The position numbers and the translations under genes were made by a program. A model generated the notes under the pieces. That model was not told the origin of the DNA, searched no databases, and worked only from the letters and a program-made list of their open reading frames with translations. A DNA stretch of 64,000 bases, from positions 3,961,617 through 4,025,616 of the forward strand of contig OX638346.1 in the NCBI GenBank assembly GCA_951813515.1, written 5' to 3'. Positions 17,166 through 26,478 of the stretch are shown here, in pieces. The first letter of the stretch is position 1, and the number at the start of each line of letters is the position of its first letter. Source of the DNA: an uncultured Pseudomonadales bacterium. Lineage in GTDB: Bacteria; Pseudomonadota; Gammaproteobacteria; Pseudomonadales; Azotimanducaceae.

Positions 17166-17666
17166 CTACTCGATGCGGTGGAGAGCCTCTTGCTCCCGTA
17201 TCGGCCCCGACAAATGTTCGCGTATGCGGGCCGCGATCGCAAAGCGCTCCGCAATGGGGGTCTTGTCAAAGTACGCTCCCCCGAAGATTGTGGGCCCTTC
17301 GTCGCCCTCTGGCCGTGGCACGACATGGATGTGCACATGAAACACCGTCTGCCCGGCGCTCCGGCCATTGTTCTGGAAAATGTTCACGCCCGGCGCCCCA
17401 AAGGCTGCGCAGGCCGCCGCTGCCATCTGCTGGGCGTGCACGGCAACGGCACTCCACTCCTCGGGCGTCATGTCGAAGACTGTTGCCACATGCCGATTTG
17501 GAATTACGAGCATCGATCCGGGACGAAACTGCCGGGGATTGACAAACGAACTGACGGTACTCGACCGGTTGACGAACGCGCATTGCGGATTATCGGAAAG
17601 GTTCTGGCAGAACGGGCATCCAGGATCGGCATCGAGTGCAAGGGTTTCCATTTGCTTAGTACTCAC
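17166..17666 (-). CDS. HIT family nucleotide-binding protein
   Basis: A 166-residue HIT-fold protein. CPFCQNL near the N terminus is the zinc-type CxxC seen in many HIT proteins. NIFQNNGRSAGQTVFHVHIH carries the histidine triad HVHIHVV. Such proteins hydrolyse or transfer nucleotides from dinucleotide polyphosphates or adenylated substrates in the cytoplasm. It is 51 bases downstream of the NUDIX gene on the same strand, so the two may share a transcript and both act on nucleotide derivatives. Confidence 0.92.
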   Translation of the reverse strand: MSTKQMETLALDADPGCPFCQNLSDNPQCAFVNRSSTVSSFVNPRQFRPGSMLVIPNRHVATVFDMTPEEWSAVAVHAQQMAAAACAAFGAPGVNIFQNNGRSAGQTVFHVHIHVVPRPEGDEGPTIFGGAYFDKTPIAERFAIAARIREHLSGPIREQEALHRIE

Positions 17667-17717
17667 TCAGCAACGGCGTCCATACTATTTAACAACAAAG
17701 AGTAGAACTCGTTTTCC

Positions 17718-18263
17718 CTAAACGCGGGGCTCATGATCCAAAGTTGGTACTTGAAGAAGCGATACCCAATAGCACTCATAAGGTGGTTTTCCATTCTCTT
17801 GAACAGCCCAGCGTTCTTGCGTGGGCTGGGTAATCTCAAAATGGTAAAAGAACCTATCCATGCGATCTGCTAGTGAGTCTGTCGGCACCCAACCCTGGTC
17901 AGCATTGTCAATAACTATCTCGGAGTATGAGCCGATTCTTCGAGTTACGTTTACCCACTGAGATCTGGGCCAAACACGACCAGTCCCTTTCGTTCCCCGC
18001 AGTATGGAGTCCTTATAGAGCATCGTACCGTCTTTGAGCTCGACCGAAATCGAACCGAGGAAACGAACGAGACGTATTCCTGTTAAACCGGTTTCTTCAA
18101 TAACTTCTCGTGTGGCCGCAGCACTGATTCGCTCTCCTGGCTCTACAGATCCCGCTGGAACTTGAACACTTCGATCATGTGTCTGGAATACAAGAAGATT
18201 GGGCTCACCAGACACAGACCGTCTTGTAACGTAAGCAGTGACTTTTTCTATTATGGCTGTCAC
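17718..18263 (-). CDS. NUDIX hydrolase
   Basis: A 181-residue protein with a complete Nudix box, GSVEPGERISAAATREVIEE followed by TGL, fitting Gx5Ex7REUxEExGU. The AT content is higher than in the adjacent exporter gene, suggesting a separate origin. The substrate is not predictable from the box. The C-terminal half (WVPTDSLADRMDRFFYHFEI) is not a known specificity domain. It lies between the exporter and HIT genes, all on the minus strand with gaps of 73 and 51 bases. Confidence 0.9.
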   Translation of the reverse strand: MTAIIEKVTAYVTRRSVSGEPNLLVFQTHDRSVQVPAGSVEPGERISAAATREVIEETGLTGIRLVRFLGSISVELKDGTMLYKDSILRGTKGTGRVWPRSQWVNVTRRIGSYSEIVIDNADQGWVPTDSLADRMDRFFYHFEITQPTQERWAVQENGKPPYECYWVSLLQVPTLDHEPRV

Positions 18264-18336
18264 GCGGATTCTCTAGCTTGATAAGGGTTGCGGGTTTGGT
18301 AGTTGGACTGCGCCCAACGCGCCGGCCCGGGTCGCG

Positions 18337-21300
18337 TCAGTCGAGCGCCTGCACGGCCATCTGGCGCCCGACGAGGCGGCTGTAGAGGCCGCCGTGGGCG
18401 ACCAGTTCGTCGTGTCCGCCGGTCTCCCGGGTGCGGCCAGCGTCGAGCACGACGATCCGGTCGGCGGTGCGCACCGTGGAGAGGCGGTGCGCGATGACGA
18501 TCGTGGTGCGTTCGGTCATCAGTTCCTCGAGGGCATGGCGCACGGCCTGCTCGTTCACCGCGTCGAGATGCGAGGTCGCTTCGTCGAGGATGAGCACCTG
18601 AGCGTCCTTGAGGAACGCCCGTGCGATCGCGACTCGCTGGCGCTGGCCTCCGGACAGCCGTACGCCCCGCTCGCCGACGCGCGTCTCCAGGCCGTCGGGG
18701 AGCGCTTCCACGAACGGGCCCAGGGAGGCCCGGTGCACCACTTCGTCGAGTTCGGCCGCGGTCGCCTCCGGCTTCGCGATGAGGATGTTGGCCCGCAGGG
18801 TCTCGTTGAACAGGTAAGTGTCCTGCGTGACCAGCGCGATGCGGTCGCGCAGTTCGTCGAGCCGGTAATCGCGCAGGTCGCGCCCATCGAACCGGATGAC
18901 GCCCGTTCCCGGATCCCAGAAACGCATCAGCAGGTGCGCGGCGGTCGTCTTGCCGGCGCCCGAGGGACCGACCAGCGCCACCGTCTTGCCCGCCGGCACG
19001 GTGAAGCTCGCCCCGTCGAGCGCGAGGCGACGGTTGCCCAAGTAAGAGAACTGCACGTCGCGGACCTCGATCCCGACGCCCCCCGGATGCGATGGCGCAC
19101 CTACCCCGGGCCCGTCGGTCACAGCCTCGACCTCGTTGTGGACCGCGTAGAGCCGCCGCGTGGCGCCGAGCGTGTCGGCGAGCTGCCGGCCGACGTGGGC
19201 GATCTCGGAGACGGGCAGGAACGCGGACATCGCGAGCAGGGTCAGCATGGGCAGGATCGCGGGCTCGAGCGCATCGATGGCGACCAGGTGCGTGCCGGTC
19301 GCCACGACCACGAGCCCGCCCAGACCGGTGACGGCCTCCAGGATCGCGGTCTGCTTCGTCAGGTCGGCAAAGAACGGCAGCCGCAGCCCCGTGTGGCGCT
19401 CGATGCGCGCAACGAACTCGTCCCCGCGGGCCTCGGAGCGCTGGAACGCCAGGATCTCGGGCAGCCCCTGGATGGTGTCCACGGCGTGGGCGTTCATGTC
19501 GCCGAAAGCCTCGCGGGCCCGCGAGCCCAGCACGTCGATGCGGCGCCGGGCGAGGAAAGGGCTGATCGCCACCACAGCGAGAAACGGCGCGAGGGCCAGC
19601 GCCATCAGCCAGCCGAACCAGGCGAGCGTGCCGATCACCGCTGCGGGAACCAGTATCGCGACGAGGAACGGGGCCACGGTGTGCGCGAAGAAGTACTCCA
19701 CGAGTTCGACGTCATGCGTCGCCATCCCCACCAGGTCCCCGGTACGGCGCCGGACGAGATACGCCGGTGCGAGCCGTTCCAGCTTGTTGAACAGGGCGAT
19801 GCGCATTTCCGCGAGCATGCGAAACGCCATGTCGTGGGCGCACCACGACTCGAGCCAGTGCAGCACGCCGGACAGCGGCGCGACGATCGCGAGGGCAAAC
19901 AGGTACGGCGTGAACGGCTCGCCGCGCTTCACGGCGGCCACGGCGAGCGCGCCGGCCACCCCGACGCCGATCAGGGCCGCCACCCTGACGATCCCCAATA
20001 CCAGGACGACCGAGAACTTCCCCTTCCACGGCACGACGTGGCGCAGCAGTTCGCGGAACACCCCGGCCCAGCCCATGCCCTCGGCGCGCAGGATCGCGTC
20101 GGTCGGTTCGTCGTGCGCACCGGCGCCGTCGACGTGTACGTCCTCGAGAGGCATCTCCCGCGCAGGCGCGCCGCCGTCGACGCCCAGCTCCACGGACGCG
20201 TCAGGATGCAGGCCTTCTTCCGCCTGGGCGCCCATCAGCCGGAAATACGCGCCTCCCGCACGCATCAGCGACGCGTGGTCGCCCGTCTCGACGACGGCGC
20301 CCTCGTCGAGTACCAGGATGCGGTCCGCCCCGATCACGCTCGACAGCCGGTGCGCGAAGATCAGCGTCGTGCGGCCCTGCATCAGCCGGTCGAGGGCGGA
20401 CTGGATGACCGCCTCGTTCTCCGCGTCCACCGCGGAGAGCGCCTCGTCCAGGACCAGGATGGGCGCATCGCGCAGCAGTGCGCGGGCGATCGCGACCCGC
20501 TGGCGCTGCCCGCCGGAGAGCTTGATGCCGCGCTCGCCGACGACCGTGGCGTAGCCCTCCGGCAACTGCGTGATGAACGCGTGCGCATTGGCCGCGCGGG
20601 CGGCCGACTCGATCTCTTGCGCGGTGGCATCGGGCTTGCCGAAGCGCAGGTTGTCCTCGACGGTGCCGTGGAACAGGTACGTGTCCTGGTTCACGACCGC
20701 GACGTTGGGGTAGACATCGTCCGCGCGCAGTTTGCGCAGGTCGTGCCCGCCAATGCGGACGACGCCCCTGTCCGGATCGTGGAAGCGCAGGAGCAGCCGC
20801 ACGATGGTGGACTTCCCCGCCCCGCTCTCCCCCACGAAGCCGACCCTCTCGCCGGCCTCGACACGAAACCCGAGCCCCCGGTGCGCGGCCCGCCGTCCGC
20901 CCGGGTAGGCGAACCACACGTCGTCGAACTCAACGACCGGGGCGAGGGGTCCGTCGAGGGCTACCGGGGCCGCCGGCGGTTCGACCCGCGGCCGCGCATC
21001 GAGCAGCGCGAAGATGTCGCCCGCGGCGGCCGGACCCATCATGCCGTTGTGCAGGAGCGCCCGCAGGTCGCGCTGGGGGCGGAACACCTCGATGCCCATC
21101 ATCAGCACGACGAGCAGCAGCTCGAGACTCATCTGGCCCTCGGCCACGCGCCAAGCGCCGAGCCCCAGCACCGCCGCCGTGCCCACCGCGATGCCGGTGT
21201 CGGTGAGCCCCCGCCCGAGCGCGTTGGTGGCGAGCACCCACATCGTGCTCCGAAACACCTCGTGGGCGCGTTCGGCCAGGACCCGCCCGCGCGCGGCGCT

Positions 21301-21939
21301 CTGACCGAATGCCTTGAGTGTGGCAAGCCCCTGGATCGCGTCGAGAAACTCCGCCGCGAACGCGCGGTACGCCTCGGAGCGCCGCTTGCTGCTGCGCGCC
21401 TCGTTGTGCTGCAACGACGCTGGCGCGAACAGCGTGAACATGGCGAAGCCGAACATCAGCGCGGCAACGGGAAGGTCGTGGAAGGCCAGCACCACGAAGA
21501 CGACGAGCGGCGCGATCCCGGCGACCAGGAGCTGCGGCAGGTACCGGCCGAAATAGGTCTCGAGCTGCTCGACCCCGTCGATCATCGAGATCATTACGGC
21601 CCCGGTCCGCTCCAGCCCGAAGTGGGAGGGGCCGAGCGCGACCACCTTGGCGTACAGCCGCTTGCGCAAGGCCAACTGCACCCGTATCGCGGTGCGGTGG
21701 GCGACCATCGCGCGCGCGTGCTCGAGCCAGCCGCGCAGCACCATCACCGCCGCCACCGCGACGAGGGGCGCGATCAGGTCCGCGAACGTGTCGCCAGTGA
21801 AGACACGCGCAAGGAGCCACCCGAGCAGCGCGAGCCGGCCGATCCCGACGAGCGACGACGCAATACCCATCGCCACGGCGGCCCCGATGCGCAGGCGCAC
21901 GCCGCGCGTGAACTGCCAGAGGCGGGGGTCGAAGAGCAT
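18337..21939 (-). CDS. Fused CydDC-like ABC exporter (two TMD-NBD halves in one polypeptide)
   Basis: A 1200-residue inner-membrane transporter. Half one has a six-helix membrane domain (residues 1-300) and an ATPase with GESGAGKST, LSGGQRQRVAIARAL and ILVLDEALSAVD. A charged linker of about 60 residues follows. Half two has another six-helix domain (about 625-920) and an ATPase with GPSGAGKTT, LSGGQRQRVAIARAF and VLILDEATSHLD. The order and the short hydrophobic N terminus (MLFDPRLWQF) resemble CydD followed by CydC, the glutathione/cysteine exporter needed for cytochrome bd assembly. In E. coli these are separate genes. No cydAB genes lie nearby, so another thiol or peptide substrate is possible. 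ATG 21939 is chosen because the longer frame lacks membrane features. Confidence 0.88.
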   Translation of the reverse strand: MLFDPRLWQFTRGVRLRIGAAVAMGIASSLVGIGRLALLGWLLARVFTGDTFADLIAPLVAVAAVMVLRGWLEHARAMVAHRTAIRVQLALRKRLYAKVVALGPSHFGLERTGAVMISMIDGVEQLETYFGRYLPQLLVAGIAPLVVFVVLAFHDLPVAALMFGFAMFTLFAPASLQHNEARSSKRRSEAYRAFAAEFLDAIQGLATLKAFGQSAARGRVLAERAHEVFRSTMWVLATNALGRGLTDTGIAVGTAAVLGLGAWRVAEGQMSLELLLVVLMMGIEVFRPQRDLRALLHNGMMGPAAAGDIFALLDARPRVEPPAAPVALDGPLAPVVEFDDVWFAYPGGRRAAHRGLGFRVEAGERVGFVGESGAGKSTIVRLLLRFHDPDRGVVRIGGHDLRKLRADDVYPNVAVVNQDTYLFHGTVEDNLRFGKPDATAQEIESAARAANAHAFITQLPEGYATVVGERGIKLSGGQRQRVAIARALLRDAPILVLDEALSAVDAENEAVIQSALDRLMQGRTTLIFAHRLSSVIGADRILVLDEGAVVETGDHASLMRAGGAYFRLMGAQAEEGLHPDASVELGVDGGAPAREMPLEDVHVDGAGAHDEPTDAILRAEGMGWAGVFRELLRHVVPWKGKFSVVLVLGIVRVAALIGVGVAGALAVAAVKRGEPFTPYLFALAIVAPLSGVLHWLESWCAHDMAFRMLAEMRIALFNKLERLAPAYLVRRRTGDLVGMATHDVELVEYFFAHTVAPFLVAILVPAAVIGTLAWFGWLMALALAPFLAVVAISPFLARRRIDVLGSRAREAFGDMNAHAVDTIQGLPEILAFQRSEARGDEFVARIERHTGLRLPFFADLTKQTAILEAVTGLGGLVVVATGTHLVAIDALEPAILPMLTLLAMSAFLPVSEIAHVGRQLADTLGATRRLYAVHNEVEAVTDGPGVGAPSHPGGVGIEVRDVQFSYLGNRRLALDGASFTVPAGKTVALVGPSGAGKTTAAHLLMRFWDPGTGVIRFDGRDLRDYRLDELRDRIALVTQDTYLFNETLRANILIAKPEATAAELDEVVHRASLGPFVEALPDGLETRVGERGVRLSGGQRQRVAIARAFLKDAQVLILDEATSHLDAVNEQAVRHALEELMTERTTIVIAHRLSTVRTADRIVVLDAGRTRETGGHDELVAHGGLYSRLVGRQMAVQALD

Positions 21940-22222
21940 TGGGGCGGGATCTCGGTCCTGGTGCGTCGTTGGCGCACACGATTGTAGCCTGCGCCGGTTT
22001 ACCGACAGCGACCAGGACATCGATGACATCTGCCAGGAGACCATGACCCGTTGCCCCGAGGCGGCACGGAGGGAGCGTCGCGACCGATGCGCGGCCCGCG
22101 CGGCGGTCATGTCGGCATTCCCTCGCGACGTTCCTCCGAAGCGGACCGGAGCAGGTCCTGGTGTTCGCGCATGCGGAAGCTGTTGCCGAGGATGCGTTGA
22201 GGACGGCGGAACGTGATAGCTT

Positions 22223-23086
22223 GTGAAGATGGTCGTTGTTCCACCCAATGTGCCAAAGCGCATTTCTCTGCTCGCGATCGACGTCGACGGTACGCTGGTC
22301 ACCGATGACAATCGGGTGTCGCCGGAGACGCAGGTAGCGCTTCGTCGCGCCCACCGCGAAGGATTGCGGGTTATCTTGGCGACCGGAAGGCGGTACCGCA
22401 CGACCGGACAGGCTCTGCAACAATTGTCTCTGAGACTGCCTGTAGTCTGTCTAGGCGGTTCACTGACCAAATCCACGGACGGCGAGACGCTGCACAGCGA
22501 TCCATTCACGGTCGGCCAGGTCAAGCATCTCCTGGCGCTGGCGCGCAACCGCGGACAGGCGCTCATCCTACAGCGCGATGCCGATGGCGGTGCTGGCCCC
22601 GACTTCGTCGTGGACGGCAACGCGCCCTGGAACGAGCCGACTCGCCATTACGTGGACGTTGGAGGTGACTCTGGTAGCCAAGACGCTCGGCTGGAAGACG
22701 CTGGGCACGACGACATCCTCGTGGTGGGGGCATTCGGCGAACGCGAGGGCCTGCGTGCGCTGCAGGGGGATATCGCCCATGCCGGCGAATTCGCGACCAC
22801 GCTCGTCGAGTCCAAGCGCACACCCGGTTGGTACCTCGAAACGACCCTCGGCCATGTCAACAAATGGGCAGCAATACAGCGGTTAGCTGTCGCTTCGAGG
22901 ATAGACCCGCTCGCCGTCTGTGCCGTGGGCGACGCGGCCAACGACCTACCGATGATCCGTGGTGCCGCGTTTGGGGTCGCGATGGGCAATGCAGAGCGGG
23001 CGGTCAAGGAGGCCGCAGACTGGATTACCTTGAGCAACGAGAGAAACGGCGTCGGGGCGCTCGTGGACCGGCTCCTGGACGCCTGA
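22223..23086 (+). CDS. Cof-type HAD-superfamily phosphatase
   Basis: A 287-residue HAD hydrolase of the Cof/sugar-phosphatase subfamily. Motif I is LLAIDVDGTLVTDD (nucleophile Asp), motif II is VILATGRR, the motif III Lys is in HVNKWAAI, and motif IV is CAVGDAANDLPMI. The central cap domain (about residues 85-190) is typical of subclass IIB. The start is GTG 22223, or ATG 22229 two codons later. It is divergent from the exporter gene. The substrate is probably a small phosphorylated metabolite and cannot be named. Confidence 0.9.
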   Translation: MKMVVVPPNVPKRISLLAIDVDGTLVTDDNRVSPETQVALRRAHREGLRVILATGRRYRTTGQALQQLSLRLPVVCLGGSLTKSTDGETLHSDPFTVGQVKHLLALARNRGQALILQRDADGGAGPDFVVDGNAPWNEPTRHYVDVGGDSGSQDARLEDAGHDDILVVGAFGEREGLRALQGDIAHAGEFATTLVESKRTPGWYLETTLGHVNKWAAIQRLAVASRIDPLAVCAVGDAANDLPMIRGAAFGVAMGNAERAVKEAADWITLSNERNGVGALVDRLLDA

Positions 23087-23391
23087 AACTCCAGGCAGCT
23101 TGCTTGGTCACTGCGTACGTTGACAGCTGACACGTGCGGCATCGGACTCGACCTGGTCGAGGCTGAACGTGCGCCGCGCAGACTTCGCGTGGCCCTATCG
23201 GCTGTAAAGGGCTACCGTGCCCACGACGGGAGCGAACCTCGCCAAGGCTCACCCCGCGCGGCAATAATGACCGCCCCGTCCGCGGCGTCCTGGCTGCGCT
23301 CCTGTCCCGCCGGGCCATCCATGGCGGAACGTCGGTTCCGGCCATGGACAACCTCGTCGCCCGCCAGGCGCGCGACGACGACGCCGAGGCG

Positions 23392-23622
23392 ATGCGCGAC
23401 ATGGGGCGTTTCGCCCGCCGGGTGCGTCGGCGTCTCGGTTTGACGCAGGTCGAGTTCGCACGGCGCATCGACGTGCCGCACGAGACCATCCGCAACTGGG
23501 AACAGGGCAAGCGGAGCCGACGGGGCGTTGCTCAGGACCTCGACGAGGCGCCGGAGACGGCGCCGACGCTCTTTCGCCGGAGACGCACTCATGCCATTCC
23601 GCCGTACCGAATCTGCAGATAG
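23392..23622 (+). CDS. XRE-family helix-turn-helix protein, antitoxin-like, C terminus possibly shifted
   Basis: A short protein with FARRVRRRLGLTQVEFARRI and DVPHETIRNWEQGKRSR, a classic HTH_3 of the HigA/NadS type, from ATG 23392. An in-frame ATG at 23344 would add 16 residues. After the HTH the sequence becomes arginine-rich (APTLFRRRRTHA) in place of the usual PTGAARALL-like helix, so a small indel in the last third is suspected. No toxin partner is visible immediately upstream. It converges with the PGN_0703 nuclease gene and overlaps its 3' end by 34 bases. Confidence 0.65.
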   Translation: MRDMGRFARRVRRRLGLTQVEFARRIDVPHETIRNWEQGKRSRRGVAQDLDEAPETAPTLFRRRRTHAIPPYRICR

Positions 23623-24638
23623 TCGCTTGTCTGCGATGTCGGCGCGTTCGCGCACACCAGCGGAAGCAGATCTTCGGTTGCCACCCCCTTGAACCGGCCC
23701 GGACGCGTGAGTGAGGCCCAGATGGCGTGAATGTCGGAACCGACCGGCGCCAGCGCCTTGGACGTGACCCTCTGCATCAGCTCCCGGTTCGCTCGAGGAG
23801 CGACATGCAGGAGCGTGACCACGTCCGCGTCCATCTCCCGGCATCTCTCCATCGCTGTGCAGAGCAGCTGCTGCCGCATCAACTGGTCGAAGGGATCGAA
23901 GAAGAGCGACTCCAGCGCCACGTCGCCTGCAATCTGGCAGTCGGGCTTCTCCAGGTGTTTGCGATAGATGCTGTCGAGGCGATCCGTTTTCGACCGGCTA
24001 TATCGCAGGTCGACGCCCTTGGCGTAATTCTCGGTGTATTTCCACTCACCGGCCACAACCTGTATTCGCCCGTCCGAACGGCGGAACCTCAGACAGAAGT
24101 CCAGACTGGTGAAGTTCGCCCCTCGCGTGCGACCGTCGTCCGGCGCCTCTTTGCCGCGCAGCCGCTCTCCGAGATAGTTCCGGTTGCCGATCCACTCGAA
24201 CGCAACGTACGGGGCCGCGCCGTCCCGCAATGCGCAATCGGCGTCGATCTCGAGCATCTCCTTTACGTCGTATCCAAGACCTCGAAGAACGAGACCAAGT
24301 TGATTCGGAGCCTGCACGAACGGGAACCAGAAATTCACGCAACAGCTCTGCGAACAGCACAGGTGGTTGCTCGGGCCGTTCCCCTTCCCGTCATGCCACC
24401 CGATCGCCCGATCCTCGAAGTAAGCCAGCGCCGGTTCGCGGATCCAGGCTTCCAGATTCTCCTCGCGAAAGTCCTCGTGCAGACAGAATTCCCTACGCGC
24501 TTTGCCGTACATCCCATCCCGACACGCCAGTTCGCTGAACAGCATGGGCTTGAGCGGCACCAGTCGTCTCTTCTCGCGATCTCTAAAGGCCACAGCTTCG
24601 TCCACGGTTGCTCCGACCGAGAATACTGACAGTGGCAT
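23589..24638 (-). CDS. PGN_0703-type putative restriction endonuclease (PD-(D/E)XK)
   Basis: A 349-residue soluble protein. The PD-(D/E)XK core is visible as FTSLDFCLRFRRSDGRIQVV, followed by AGEWKYTENYAKG, where E and K of GEWKYTE are the likely catalytic pair. A Cys-rich segment (HLCCSQSCCVNFWFPF) lies upstream. These features match the PGN_0703 putative nucleases, which are mostly found alone in defence islands and have little experimental characterisation. ATG 24638 gives MPLSVFSVGATVDEA. The in-frame extension to 24821 has no similarity. It has no methyltransferase partner here. Confidence 0.72.
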   Translation of the reverse strand: MPLSVFSVGATVDEAVAFRDREKRRLVPLKPMLFSELACRDGMYGKARREFCLHEDFREENLEAWIREPALAYFEDRAIGWHDGKGNGPSNHLCCSQSCCVNFWFPFVQAPNQLGLVLRGLGYDVKEMLEIDADCALRDGAAPYVAFEWIGNRNYLGERLRGKEAPDDGRTRGANFTSLDFCLRFRRSDGRIQVVAGEWKYTENYAKGVDLRYSRSKTDRLDSIYRKHLEKPDCQIAGDVALESLFFDPFDQLMRQQLLCTAMERCREMDADVVTLLHVAPRANRELMQRVTSKALAPVGSDIHAIWASLTRPGRFKGVATEDLLPLVCANAPTSQTSDYLQIRYGGMA

Positions 24639-25239
24639 CGCTCGTCGTCCATGTCGGTCGAACAACACGGGAAGACGCGCAACGCGTCGCAGACGTTCCA
24701 CTGACCAAAGGAACACCGCGCAAGCAGTGCCGGCGGCGTCCGCAAGGACACAACGGGTGCGAAGAGGATGACCGGAGAAGTGACCCGCGATTCCGCTCAG
24801 CGCCGACCGAGCGACAAGCATTGATCGGATGCGAGAAATTTCTTACTCATCGCCGACCGCTTGTCCCCCACACAGGCCGACCGTCTTGCCGCTACGCCGT
24901 GCCCGATCTTAGGCCTGATCGCCGCCGCGCGGCCACTCGGCCCGTTGTCCGGAAACGGCCCCTCCAGAGTCCGATCCGGCCGGAATCTGCCTCCGAAAGG
25001 CGCGCGCGAGTGCTCTGGTTTTCCAGCACACGACCGAAGTACCGAACGAGGCCACTCTCCGCGCCGCCAGCGCCCACCATCACCCGACGTGCACGCGCCA
25101 CCGGGTCACAAAACGCACCGCCACGCTTCATTTCTTCGCGGCGCAGAACCAGTAATCGCGCTCGTACGAGTTCTGGAAAAACAGAAAAAAGCAGTTAAAT
25201 CAGCATGTTGATGGCAGTGGGCCGAGGCACTGATCTCGC
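24639..25239. other. Intergenic region
   Basis: About 600 bases with only shadow frames. It contains the divergent control regions of the nuclease and the ABC operon; no individual promoter is assigned. Confidence 0.4.
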
Positions 25240-25329
25240 GCGTGACCCTGTCGCGGGCGGTGGTTCCCCTGAACCGCGCTCGGAGCGTGACCCTGTCGCG
25301 GGCGGTGGTTCCCCTGAACCGCGCTCGGA
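25240..25329. repeat. Two exact tandem 45-bp repeats
   Basis: The unit at 25240-25284 (beginning GCGTGACCCTGTCGCGGG) is repeated without change at 25285-25329, and a third partial start (GCGAGACC) follows. The repeat lies 140 bases before the ABC exporter operon, in its likely leader. It may alter transcription or be a replication-slippage product. Confidence 0.85.
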
Positions 25330-25467
25330 GCGAGACCCGGGCGGACCGGAACCGGACGGTCGATTCCGGTGAGGTTGACGCGACAAACGGGCCGGTACAT
25401 AGTTCTCGTCGAGACGCGCGACGCAAGTCCGGTCCTCTATCCGCTACCCAGGGTGGCAGCCCAACCC

Positions 25468-26478
25468 ATGTCCCAGATCGAGGTTCGGAGCCTCGCCAAG
25501 GTGTTTCGCGTGGCCGAGCGCCGCGCCGGGCTCGCCGGTGCGTTTCGTGGTCTGGTCGATCGCCGTATACGCGAGGTCCATGCCTTGGCGGGCGTCGACT
25601 TCGATGTCGAACGTGGCGAACTGGTCGGCTACATCGGCCCGAACGGCGCCGGCAAGTCCACCACCATCAAGATCCTCGCGGGCATCCTTACGCCCACTGG
25701 CGGCACCTGTACGGTCGACGGCCTCACGCCCTGGCGCGACCGTCGCCGACATGCGGCGCGGATCGGCGTCGTGTTCGGCCAGCGCACTCAACTGTGGTGG
25801 GACCTGCCGGTCATCGAGAGCTTCGAGTTGCTGCAGCGCGTCTACCGCGTGCCCGCGCCGGTTTTCCAGCGCAACCGCGACCGCATGGTCGAATTGATGC
25901 GTCTCGGTCCTCTGCTCGACACGCCTGTACGCCAGCTATCCCTCGGCCAACGCATGCGTGCCGATCTCGCGGCCGCACTGCTGCACGGGCCGAAGCTGCT
26001 GTTTCTGGACGAACCGACCATCGGCCTCGACGCTGCGGCGAAGCTCGCCATGCGCGACTTTGTGCGCACATTGAACCGCGAAGAGGGTGTCACCGTCGTG
26101 CTGACGACGCACGACATGGATGACATCGAGGCGCTTTGCGAGCGCATCATGGTCATCGGCCAGGGACAAATCCTGATCGATGGCGGCATCGACGACCTGC
26201 GTCGCCGGGTCGGCAACTCGCGGGTCCTTATCGTGGACTTGGAGGACACGGTCAGCGTGGCTGCCCTGGAAGATGGACTCCGAGGAGTGGGGACGCGGGA
26301 CGTGCGCGTTACAGGCAGGAGGGCGCGGATCGACTTCGATGCCGGTGTGATCGCCCCGGCGGCGCTGATCGCGCGGGTGACCTCGCGGTTCGAGGTGCAG
26401 GATCTCTTCGTCGAGCATCCGCCCATCGAGCACACGGTGGCCGAGCTCTACGCCGAGCACGGGGAAGGCGAGGCATGA
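25468..26478 (+). CDS. ABC-2 type exporter ATP-binding subunit (DUF990/viologen-exporter type)
   Basis: A 336-residue ATPase: Walker A GPNGAGKSTTIKIL, a Q-loop with VFGQRTQLWWDLPV (the QLWWDLP signature is typical for partners of DUF990 permeases), signature QLSLGQRMRADL, Walker B LLFLDEPTIGLD, and an H-loop TTHDMDD. ATG 25468 gives MSQIEVRSLAKVF. The C-terminal 90 residues are a small regulatory tail. It overlaps the first permease gene by four bases (ATGA), and the second permease follows closely. Confidence 0.9.
   Translation: MSQIEVRSLAKVFRVAERRAGLAGAFRGLVDRRIREVHALAGVDFDVERGELVGYIGPNGAGKSTTIKILAGILTPTGGTCTVDGLTPWRDRRRHAARIGVVFGQRTQLWWDLPVIESFELLQRVYRVPAPVFQRNRDRMVELMRLGPLLDTPVRQLSLGQRMRADLAAALLHGPKLLFLDEPTIGLDAAAKLAMRDFVRTLNREEGVTVVLTTHDMDDIEALCERIMVIGQGQILIDGGIDDLRRRVGNSRVLIVDLEDTVSVAALEDGLRGVGTRDVRVTGRRARIDFDAGVIAPAALIARVTSRFEVQDLFVEHPPIEHTVAELYAEHGEGEA

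Noticed and set aside
18394..21987. A 1197-residue open frame on the plus strand opposite the fused ABC exporter
   Set aside because: It is antisense to a gene with clear ATPase motifs; its own sequence is low-complexity, rich in Arg, His and Gln, and has no domain. It results from high GC in codon positions.
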